Below, piece by piece: positions 1-5,328 of a DNA stretch of 7,769 bases. The DNA comes from Methanobacteriota archaeon. Lineage in GTDB: Archaea; Altiarchaeota; Altiarchaeia; IMC4; QMZM01. The stretch is from assembly GCA_903930485.1 (NCBI GenBank), contig CAIYYO010000145.1, positions 1 through 7,769 on the forward strand, given 5' to 3'. The stretch's first letter is position 1. Each line of letters opens with the position of its first letter. The notes under the pieces are model-generated. The model was given only the letters and a program-made list of their open reading frames with translations. It made no database searches and was not told the origin of the DNA. The translations under genes were made by a program, and so were the position numbers.

Positions 1-6
1 AGCCCT

Positions 7-36
7 AAAGAAAATGATTTAATTATTCCAACAATT
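7..36 (-). terminator. possible T-rich terminator after the phosphoribosyltransferase
   Basis: Read on the minus strand, the stop codon at 39-37 is followed by an AT-rich stretch that includes CATTTTCTTT (plus-strand positions 7-16). Archaeal transcription often ends at such T-rich tracts without a hairpin, and I see no stem here. The 36 bases to the window edge hold no other recognisable element. This is a weak call based on composition only. Confidence 0.3.
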
Positions 37-690
37 TCAATCCCGACGATTTTTCACAAAGAACTCCTTCAATAAGTCAGTCACTTCCTCGTCCCGCATG
101 TCATGGAAGTCGTTGTAGAAACTGGCTACGGCGAAATTGTATGTCGGCTTCTCCCAGATCGTCACCAATTCGTCGGCGTGTTTCCTGACATCCTCGGCCG
201 CGGCCAACGGCGAAACAGGCGCCGCAGCGATCACTTTCTTCGCGCCCTGTTTCTTTGCAGACTCGACGGCCGCGATCATCGTGTATCCCGTGGCAAGCCC
301 GTCGTCTGCGATTATGACGGTCTTCCCTTTCAGGTCGGGCAACGGCTTGTTCCCGCGGTAGGCCTTCATCCGTCTATTGATCTCATGCACGACCTTGCCA
401 GCTATCTCCTTGATCTCCCGGTCTGTGAGACGCAGCTCGCCTGCTATTTCAGGGTTCAAGGTCACCTCGCCCGTCGAGGTCACGGCCCCGAACCCCACTT
501 CCGGACTCCATGGGACGGGCAGCTTGCGCGGTATTATCACATCCAAAGGAGCATCCAGTGCCTTCGCTATCCGGTATCCAATTGGAACGCCTCCCCGGGG
601 TATGCCCAGGACTATGACGTCCTTGCTCTTGTACTTTAAGAGTTTCTTCGCAAGCTCTTCTCCGGCATGCATCCTGTCTTTGAACAACAT
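37..690 (-). CDS. predicted phosphoribosyltransferase (COG1926 type)
   Basis: A 217-residue cytosolic protein of the type I phosphoribosyltransferase fold. The PRPP-binding signature is at residues 125-137, reading VIIADDGLATGYT with the two acidic residues D129 and D130 and the TG turn. The pyrophosphate loop is at residues 29-38 (GIPRGGVPIG). The N-terminus (F-K-D-R-x-x-A-G-E-E-L) matches the usual beginning of COG1926 proteins. For that reason I start at the ATG at 690 and not at an in-frame ATG at 729, which would add 13 residues unlike the family. The natural substrate of this family is not established; members may salvage bases or nucleosides, but nothing here identifies the acceptor. 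There is no Shine-Dalgarno sequence before the start; a TATA-like box about 23 bases upstream suggests a leaderless transcript. The gene is divergent from tgtA and all expected motifs are intact. Confidence 0.88.
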   Translation of the reverse strand: MLFKDRMHAGEELAKKLLKYKSKDVIVLGIPRGGVPIGYRIAKALDAPLDVIIPRKLPVPWSPEVGFGAVTSTGEVTLNPEIAGELRLTDREIKEIAGKVVHEINRRMKAYRGNKPLPDLKGKTVIIADDGLATGYTMIAAVESAKKQGAKKVIAAAPVSPLAAAEDVRKHADELVTIWEKPTYNFAVASFYNDFHDMRDEEVTDLLKEFFVKNRRD

Positions 691-705
691 AAAGGTAATT
701 TGACG

Positions 706-719
706 AATATAATTATGGA
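706..719 (-). promoter_or_regulatory. TATA-like promoter of the phosphoribosyltransferase
   Basis: The minus strand here reads ATAATTATAT, centred about 23 bases before the ATG at 690. Archaeal TATA boxes lie about 25 bases before the transcription start, so the message would begin at or very near the start codon (leaderless), which agrees with the missing Shine-Dalgarno sequence. A purine-rich BRE is not obvious. Confidence 0.45.
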
Positions 720-747
720 AACACAACATAAGACAGCCCTGCAGCCG

Positions 748-755
748 ACATATAG
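748..755 (+). promoter_or_regulatory. TATA-like promoter of tgtA
   Basis: The plus strand reads ACATATAG, centred about 31 bases before the tgtA ATG at 783. Initiation about 25 bases downstream would leave a leader of only a few bases. No Shine-Dalgarno motif precedes the ATG, which fits a leaderless or nearly leaderless message. The box sits about 35-40 bases from the opposite-facing box of the phosphoribosyltransferase, so the two divergent promoters may interfere with each other. Confidence 0.4.
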
Positions 756-782
756 ACCTGTAAGACCAAAGAATTTAGCAAC

Positions 783-2492
783 ATGCAAAAAGAGACATCA
801 TTCGAACTAAAGCACAAAGACATAGCCGGGAGGATCGGCAGGCTCACTATAGGCGAAAGGACTATAGAGACGCCCGCGCTGATGCCCGTATATAGTCCGA
901 CGAAGCCCATCATAGACACGGCCGAATTGACTGAGAGGTTCAAATGCCGCGCACTCATGACGAACTCATACATCATACTCAAAAACCCCGAGCTCAAGGA
1001 GAAGGTAATCGAGCAGGGAATACACAAATTCCTCGGATTCGACGGCATCATCGCGACCGATTCCGGCTCCTACCAACTGATGGAATACGGCAACGTGACC
1101 GTCACAAACAAGGAGATAGTAGAATTTCAGGAAACGATAGGCTCGGACATCGGCTCCTTCCTCGACATACCGACGATGCCGGACGCCTATAAGCCCAGGG
1201 CGGAAGAACAGCTCGAGCTGACCCTCGAACGAGCCAAGGAGGCGACGAATGCGGGATTCCTCGTGAACGCCGGCATACAAGGCGCCACATACGTCGACCT
1301 CCGCGAAAAAGCCGCACGCGCTATAGGCAAGGATTTTAAACTATGCGCGGTCGGAGGCATCGTCCGCCTGATGGAGACATACAGGTTCGCAGACCTCGTA
1401 GAGGTGATCTCGGCCGTCAAGCAGAACATCCCGGCAGACAGGATAGTGCACGCATTCGGGCTCGGCCACCCGATGGTCTTCTCGCTGGCCGTCGCAATGG
1501 GGTGCGATCTCTTCGATTCCGCAGCATACGCATTATACGCCGAAGGAGGCAGGTACCTGACGGTCAACGGAACCAAAAGGCTTGAAGAACTGGAATACCT
1601 TCCATGCTCCTGCCCTGTTTGCTCGAAGCACGGGACCGGCCTAAAAGAACTCCCGGCAGAGGAAAAAACGAAAGAACTGGCAAGGCACAACCTTTACGTC
1701 AGCATGCAGGAGATCGACACAATCAAGCAGGCGATCAGGGAGAACACGCTATGGGAGCTTGTGAACGTCCGATGCCGGTCTCATCCGGAGCTGTACAAGG
1801 CGCTTGGGAAGCTATTGGAACAAGAATGGCTCGCGGAACACGACCCGATAACGAAAAAGTCCGCGTTCTACATCCAGGGAACCGAATCCGGGAAAAGGAC
1901 TGAAGTCGTCAACGTCAAAAACAGGCTCGCCCGCGTCGAGTCCAGTAGCGCGGTGGAAATGCCTCCATTCGGGCAGGTACCCTGGGAGCTCTCGGACATA
2001 TACCCCTACAACTCGCTCAGAGACGGGATAGAATACGCCGGCTGCAAAGTAACGGACTTGTGCAAGATTAAGGCGATCATGGACTACCAGTTCGGCAAGG
2101 GCGCAGGAACGCTTATTCCGGACAACGCCAGGATAAAGAAATCCAAAGCCACGAGAAGGATACGTGGCATATACGAAGGAAACGAGCTCATAGCGGCTGT
2201 GCGGGCGTCGGATCATTTCATAATACCGCACATTAAGCTCGCGGAAAGGCTGCACCAGAAATTCCCTTATCCAAAACTGAGGATCATGATAGACGACGAT
2301 GCGGTCGAATTCGTAAAAGAAGGCAAAAGCGTCTTCGCCAAATTCGTCTCAGAAGTCGACCCGGACCTGAGAGCAGGCGACGAAGTACTGATAGTGGACA
2401 AAGACGACAACCTGCTCAGGACCGGCACGCTCATCCTTTCGCCCAGGGAAGCCATCGACTTCGACCGGGGGGTCGCGGCGACGGTGAGGTAA
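783..2492 (+). CDS. tgtA: archaeosine tRNA-guanine transglycosylase with C-terminal PUA domain
   Basis: A 569-residue enzyme that swaps guanine 15 in the tRNA D-loop for preQ0, the first tRNA-bound step towards archaeosine. The catalytic TIM barrel covers roughly residues 8-340. It contains DSGSYQL with acid/base D93, the FGLGHP loop at 225-230, and the nucleophile D245 in the context DLFDSAAYALYA. A zinc site is formed by C275, C277, C280 and H302 (C-x-C-x2-C, then RHNL). Beyond this are the archaeal-specific C1 and C2 domains (about 345-495) and a PUA RNA-binding domain (about 496-569) ending with the usual G-x-A-x-x-V-R pattern. Length and domain order match the Pyrococcus horikoshii enzyme (about 582 residues), so the gene is complete and unsplit. 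The partner that finishes archaeosine (ArcS, Gat-QueC or QueF-L) is not in the window. It is probably transcribed alone: a promoter-like box precedes it and a T-rich tract follows. Confidence 0.97.
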   Translation: MQKETSFELKHKDIAGRIGRLTIGERTIETPALMPVYSPTKPIIDTAELTERFKCRALMTNSYIILKNPELKEKVIEQGIHKFLGFDGIIATDSGSYQLMEYGNVTVTNKEIVEFQETIGSDIGSFLDIPTMPDAYKPRAEEQLELTLERAKEATNAGFLVNAGIQGATYVDLREKAARAIGKDFKLCAVGGIVRLMETYRFADLVEVISAVKQNIPADRIVHAFGLGHPMVFSLAVAMGCDLFDSAAYALYAEGGRYLTVNGTKRLEELEYLPCSCPVCSKHGTGLKELPAEEKTKELARHNLYVSMQEIDTIKQAIRENTLWELVNVRCRSHPELYKALGKLLEQEWLAEHDPITKKSAFYIQGTESGKRTEVVNVKNRLARVESSSAVEMPPFGQVPWELSDIYPYNSLRDGIEYAGCKVTDLCKIKAIMDYQFGKGAGTLIPDNARIKKSKATRRIRGIYEGNELIAAVRASDHFIIPHIKLAERLHQKFPYPKLRIMIDDDAVEFVKEGKSVFAKFVSEVDPDLRAGDEVLIVDKDDNLLRTGTLILSPREAIDFDRGVAATVR

Positions 2493-2504
2493 TTTCCACG
2501 TGTA

Positions 2505-2526
2505 TTTTCGTCGTTTTTTTCTTTTT
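2505..2526 (+). terminator. T-rich terminator after tgtA
   Basis: Starting 12 bases after the tgtA stop codon, the plus strand has three T runs in a row (TTTT, then seven T, then five T, separated by CGTCG and C). This is the typical archaeal intrinsic terminator, which needs no stem-loop. It lies outside any gene. Confidence 0.7.
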
Positions 2527-2530
2527 GGGC

Positions 2531-2556
2531 TGAAGCAATCCCTGCGGGGAGGCTCA
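2531..2556 (+). other. small imperfect hairpin in the tgtA 3' region
   Basis: The stretch can fold with UCCC (2539-2542) pairing to GGGA (2547-2550) over a UGCG loop. An outer stem pairs UG-AGC (2531-2536, with one bulged A) to GCUCA (2552-2556), the two stems being separated by a small internal loop. It starts just after the T-rich tract and ends about 12 bases before the likely TATA box of the next small gene. It could be a back-up termination or 3'-end processing element for tgtA, or have no function. The stem is short and chance folding cannot be excluded. Confidence 0.3.
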
Positions 2557-2568
2557 AGTAGTGCCTAA

Positions 2569-2576
2569 CTTTTAAC
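2569..2576 (+). promoter_or_regulatory. possible TATA box of the 53-codon gene
   Basis: The plus strand reads CTTTTAAC, centred about 30 bases before the ATG at 2603, a distance that fits a short leader. It is a T/A-rich patch in an otherwise mixed sequence. A second AT-rich stretch at 2588-2597 (AAATATTATA) is too close to the start codon to drive this gene. Support is by position and composition only. Confidence 0.35.
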
Positions 2577-2602
2577 CTACGCCTGCCAAATATTATAGGA
2601 AA

Positions 2603-2764
2603 ATGGTCTACGTGAGAGCCAAGAAGATCAAGGGCGGGACTTATTATTACCTCGTAAAGAGCGTGCGTGAGAAGGACAGAGTGCGCCAGGTGACCCTCCA
2701 GTATCTTGGAACGGAAAAACCAGGTCCGGAAAAGTTGAAGAAATTAAAAAAGAATAAGCATTGA
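2603..2764 (+). CDS. small basic protein resembling the N-terminus of IS1634/IS4-like transposases
   Basis: A 53-codon frame starting with ATG and ending with TGA. The product is very basic (16 Lys or Arg before the C-terminal NKH) and begins MVYVRAKKIKGGTYYYLVKS; it continues with VRQVTLQYLG at residues 27-36 and a lysine-rich tail. The pattern (basic start, G-x-YYYLV, then VRQ and YLG) is one I know from short archaeal hypothetical proteins and from the first 40 or so residues of IS1634-type transposases, where it probably forms a small beta structure. No transposase catalytic domain follows: the next bases are the 3' end of the opposite gene. It may be a stand-alone nucleic-acid-binding protein or a leftover fragment. 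The conserved-looking core, intact frame and own TATA-like box favour a real gene. A weak AGGA lies 4 bases upstream of the start. Function unknown. Confidence 0.65.
   Translation: MVYVRAKKIKGGTYYYLVKSVREKDRVRQVTLQYLGTEKPGPEKLKKLKKNKH
2741..2757 (-). terminator. possible T-rich terminator of the AIR synthase-related gene
   Basis: On the minus strand, about 15 bases past the stop codon of the AIR synthase-related gene, the sequence reads TTATTCTTTTTTAATTT. This is a reasonable archaeal T-rich terminator. It lies inside the lysine codons at the 3' end of the convergent 53-codon gene, so the same bases would serve as code on one strand and terminator on the other. The T-richness may be only a by-product of the lysine codons. 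Confidence 0.35.
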
Positions 2765-2771
2765 CCCGCGA

Positions 2772-3632
2772 TCAAAAAATCTTCCCGATCGATTCGAAAC
2801 GACATCCTGCCGACTTACACGTTTCTTGTATCCTGCTTATGCTCTTTTCAGGGACTGATATCAAAAAATTATCCAGGTTCCTTGTCGTTGAATAAGGCTG
2901 CTTGCCACTTAGTTCGTAAGTTCTCCCTGATTTTTCCGCTATCTCGTAGGCGGCCGAGACCAATCCCCCTTTGGTGACGTCTTTCCCGGCGTTGATTTTG
3001 ATCTTTTGATTCAGTAGGGAGTACCAGGTTTTGAAGAGCAGTTGCGCTTTTTTTATCCTCTCTTCCCGGCTGCCCCATATCGGTTCTCCGAGAAGGATTA
3101 ATCCATCCCCTTTTTTCGCTCCGGAATCTCGTATCGGCTCATCCAGCAATAGTTGGCCGACAACAGTTAGGCTGCACCTTGGCTCGTATACTTCATCGAA
3201 TAGTGTATTGCCTCCGAGGATGGGAATGTTCATGGCAAGAGACTGACACTTGAGGCTGGCTAACATCTCCTTCACGTCTGCGAGGCTGCCGATAACAGTA
3301 TCCAGGGCGAACAAAGGCTTCCCGCCTTTCACGACGACATCAGTCGCAGAATGTATAAGCGCAGACTTCATTACAAGCCTCTTTGTATAGGGTCCGTCGA
3401 CGCTTACCACAAGCTTCCCGGCGGGTTGTTCGATGATGACCGCGTCGTCCCATGACTCGACACCCATGACGGGATCAATGAGTGAGTCCATTTCCATCAG
3501 TTCGCTTCTCATCCATTCAAGGGATCTGACGTGTTTTTCTATAAGACTTTTATGCCTGTCGACTTGTTCCATTCTTGAGAGGTCTCTGGGACCGGACTTT
3601 TTACTCCAGTATTTAAAATATATTGGAGGCAT
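2772..3632 (-). CDS. AIR synthase-related protein (PurM/ThiL/HypE/SelD superfamily)
   Basis: A 286-residue cytosolic protein of the ATP-binding AIR synthase superfamily. Visible elements, in order: WDDAVI at 61-66 (compare GDDAAV of ThiL), VVSVDG at 75-80, SATDVVVKGGKP at 95-106, GGNT at 140-143 (usually GGDT), the interdomain KKGDGLILLG at 173-182, and KDVTKGGL at 217-224, which aligns with D-x-T-x-GGL of HypE, SelD and PurM. It lacks the Cys/Sec near the N-terminus of SelD and the C-terminal hydrogenase-maturation signature of HypE, and is shorter than typical ThiL. The reaction is therefore not identified; ATP-dependent phosphorylation or activation of a small substrate is inferred from the superfamily. 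The start is uncertain: an ATG at 3572 would give 266 residues and fits better with a TATA-like stretch at 3611-3624. G+C is clearly lower than in the flanking genes. Confidence 0.8.
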   Translation of the reverse strand: MPPIYFKYWSKKSGPRDLSRMEQVDRHKSLIEKHVRSLEWMRSELMEMDSLIDPVMGVESWDDAVIIEQPAGKLVVSVDGPYTKRLVMKSALIHSATDVVVKGGKPLFALDTVIGSLADVKEMLASLKCQSLAMNIPILGGNTLFDEVYEPRCSLTVVGQLLLDEPIRDSGAKKGDGLILLGEPIWGSREERIKKAQLLFKTWYSLLNQKIKINAGKDVTKGGLVSAAYEIAEKSGRTYELSGKQPYSTTRNLDNFLISVPEKSISRIQETCKSAGCRFESIGKIF

Positions 3633-3642
3633 TCAATAATTA
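3611..3642. promoter_or_regulatory. AT-rich divergent promoter region between the AIR synthase-related gene and hmgA
   Basis: Two AT-rich patches lie here. ATTTAAAATATATT at 3611-3624 reads as a TATA box on both strands. AATAATTA at 3635-3642 is centred about 27 bases before the hmgA ATG at 3665 and would give a leaderless hmgA message; the first box would instead give a leader of about 20 bases. On the minus strand the first box suits a start at 3572 for the AIR synthase-related gene. No Shine-Dalgarno motif precedes hmgA, in line with leaderless initiation for the first gene of the operon. Confidence 0.45.
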
Positions 3643-3664
3643 GACACGCAATAGATTCAACGAA

Positions 3665-4921
3665 ATGGCTAAGACGTCGCAGGTTTCAGGGTTCTACAAG
3701 CTGAAAAGGGAGGAACGGCTGTCCAAGGTCGCCGAGTTTGCAGGCCTCACAGATCAGGAGGCGAAGACTTTGGAGGAAGGCTTGGGCCTTGAGCAGGCAG
3801 AGAAGATGGTCGAAAACGTAGTTGCGACCTTCAGGCTTCCGCTCGGGATAGCCGTGAACTTCTTGATAAACGGCAAAGAGTACATGATCCCAATGGCTAC
3901 CGAGGAGACCTCAGTCGTAGCCGCTGCAAGCAATGCGGCAAAGTTGTGCAGGCCTACTGGCGGGTTCAAAGCCGAAAGCACCGAGCCTATTATGACAGGA
4001 CAGATACAGCTCCTGACGAAGGACGCGAAGAAGGCAAAGAAGGCAGTAGAGGGGAACAAGAATAAGATACTTGAGCTTGCCAACACCAAAGACCCAAGAC
4101 TCATCTCCCTCGGCGGAGGCGCGAAAGACCTTGAGGCAAGGATTATCAAAACGGGCAAAGGCGATATGGTGATAATCCATCTCTACGTCGACGTCAAAGA
4201 CGCAATGGGCGCCAATGCCGTGAACACTATGTGCGAGGCCGTATCGCATCTCATAGAGGAACTAACGGGGGGCAAAACGCTCCTCAAGATCATATCCAAC
4301 CTCGCGGACAGACGGCTTGCAAGGTCCGAGGTGACGGTTAGCAAGAACGAACTCGGAGGCCTAGATGTTGTCGATGCGATAATCGACGCCTACGAGTTCG
4401 CGGCAGCAGACCCGTACAGGGCGGTGACTCACAACAAGGGCGCAATGAACGGGATAACGGCCGCGACTATTGCGACGGGCAACGATTCAAGAGCCGTTGA
4501 GGCCGGCGCACATGCCTACGCAGCCATGAAGGGCAGGTATACCACTATTACGTCCTGGGAAAAGGACAAGAACGGGAATCTTCATGGAAAGATCGAAATC
4601 CCGCTCGCGGTCGGGATAGTTGGCGGCGCGACCATGAACCCGTCTGCCAGAGTGAATCTCAAAATACTCGGAGTCAAGACCGCGAAAGAACTTTCTGAAG
4701 TGATCGCATCCGTCGGCCTTGCGCAGAACCTGGCGGCTCTGAGGGCTTTGTCCACCGAGGGTATACAGCGCGGGCACATGTCGCTCCACGCGAAGAATAT
4801 CGCGATGATGGCCGGGGCGAAAGGCGGAGACATAGACCGCGTGGCAGAGGCCATGGTCATGGAAAGGAATATAAACGTTAACAGGGCTAAAGAAATTTTG
4901 GAGGAAAAACAACATGGATAA
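3665..4921 (+). CDS. hmgA: hydroxymethylglutaryl-CoA reductase, class II (degradative-type sequence)
   Basis: A 418-residue enzyme that reduces HMG-CoA to mevalonate, the committed step towards archaeal isoprenoid lipids. By comparison with the Pseudomonas mevalonii enzyme recalled from memory, the catalytic residues are E81 (ATEETS), K258 (THNKGAMNG), D274 (ATGNDSRAVEAG) and H375 (GHMSLHAKN). DAMGAN at 179-184 is the class II dinucleotide loop, and D143 (KDPRL) matches the Asp that gives NADH preference in P. mevalonii. There is no membrane anchor, so it is soluble. Class II enzymes are called degradative, but archaea such as Archaeoglobus and Thermoplasma use them for biosynthesis, and mevalonate kinase in the same operon supports that role. 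It is the first gene of a five-gene operon; its last 8 bases overlap the CBS gene. Length is normal for class II and it appears intact. Confidence 0.96.
   Translation: MAKTSQVSGFYKLKREERLSKVAEFAGLTDQEAKTLEEGLGLEQAEKMVENVVATFRLPLGIAVNFLINGKEYMIPMATEETSVVAAASNAAKLCRPTGGFKAESTEPIMTGQIQLLTKDAKKAKKAVEGNKNKILELANTKDPRLISLGGGAKDLEARIIKTGKGDMVIIHLYVDVKDAMGANAVNTMCEAVSHLIEELTGGKTLLKIISNLADRRLARSEVTVSKNELGGLDVVDAIIDAYEFAAADPYRAVTHNKGAMNGITAATIATGNDSRAVEAGAHAYAAMKGRYTTITSWEKDKNGNLHGKIEIPLAVGIVGGATMNPSARVNLKILGVKTAKELSEVIASVGLAQNLAALRALSTEGIQRGHMSLHAKNIAMMAGAKGGDIDRVAEAMVMERNINVNRAKEILEEKQHG
4900..4904 (+). promoter_or_regulatory. Shine-Dalgarno site for the CBS-domain gene
   Basis: GGAGG lies 9 bases before the ATG at 4914 and inside the last codons of hmgA. 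It is the clearest ribosome binding site in the window and fixes this ATG as the start, even though the gene overlaps the end of hmgA. It shows that the organism uses Shine-Dalgarno initiation inside operons, while first genes look leaderless. Confidence 0.75.
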
Positions 4922-5327
4922 ACTAAGGGTCAGGGACTACATGTCCACCGACGTGGTGACGATAAGCAAGGACGCGACGATGAGGGACGCGATAGAGAAG
5001 ATGCTGGAAAACAACATCCACGGCCTGATGGTCGTGGATTCCGGAGAAAAGCCAGTAGGGATCGTGACTACCGATGACATTCTCGCCCTTATAGAGAACG
5101 GCCAGCCCGACAACAACACAGTGGTCGGGGAATTCATGGAAGCCGGACTGATAAGCACCGACCCGGACTATGATCTGCGCAAGGCAGTAAGCATAATGAC
5201 CAGGAATAAAATACACCGGCTCCCGGTGATAAAGAATCACGTACTTTTGGGGATGATAACCGGAAGCGACATAATGAAGGCGTTCAGGGACATAACCCCG
5301 GACAGAACGCCGAGACATAAAGCTTAA
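4914..5327 (+). CDS. stand-alone two-CBS-domain protein
   Basis: A 137-residue protein made almost entirely of a tandem CBS pair (Bateman module). CBS1 covers about residues 5-62, beginning VRDYMSTDVVTIS and closing with GIVTTDDILA. CBS2 covers about 70-128, beginning VGEFMEAGLISTD and closing with MITGSDIMKAF. The G-x-(V/I)-T-x-x-D endings, with D56 and D121, are the usual ribose-contacting positions for adenosine ligands. Such proteins bind AMP, ATP, ADP, SAM or NAD and usually control a partner enzyme or transporter; no effector domain is present here. It overlaps hmgA by 8 bases and stops 1 base before the dehydrogenase gene, so translation is probably coupled. Control of a neighbouring enzyme by cell energy state is an inference from this position. 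Ligand and partner are unknown. Confidence 0.9.
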   Translation: MDKLRVRDYMSTDVVTISKDATMRDAIEKMLENNIHGLMVVDSGEKPVGIVTTDDILALIENGQPDNNTVVGEFMEAGLISTDPDYDLRKAVSIMTRNKIHRLPVIKNHVLLGMITGSDIMKAFRDITPDRTPRHKA

Positions 5328-5328
5328 A

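Noticed and set aside
691..729. An N-terminal extension of the phosphoribosyltransferase from an ATG at 729.
   Set aside because: The 13 extra residues (MLCFHNYIRQITF) do not look like the family, whose usual start is F-x-D-R-x-x-A-G. The stretch also contains the TATA-like box for the shorter start.
1187..1690. A 167-codon open frame on the minus strand inside tgtA, and similar long frames opposite or out of frame within the phosphoribosyltransferase, hmgA and dehydrogenase genes.
   Set aside because: Their products are rich in S, R, P and L with no recognisable motif, and they lie entirely over genes with complete, verified motifs. They are by-products of the G+C-rich third positions of the real genes.
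2603..2764. The 53-codon gene as a decayed insertion sequence.
   Set aside because: I found no terminal inverted repeats, target-site duplication or remnants of the transposase catalytic domain on either side. It is kept as an intact small gene with uncertain function.
2765..2800. A CGATC (2769-2773) / GATCG (2787-2791) inverted repeat as a terminator hairpin for the 53-codon gene.
   Set aside because: Only 5 base pairs over a 13-base loop, no T-run behind it, and most of it lies in coding sequence of the opposite gene.
3665..4921. HMG-CoA reductase as a mevalonate-degrading enzyme, as its class II type might suggest.
   Set aside because: Mevalonate kinase in the same operon and the archaeal need for isoprenoid lipids make the biosynthetic direction far more likely. 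No mevalonate catabolic gene such as an HMG-CoA lyase is present.
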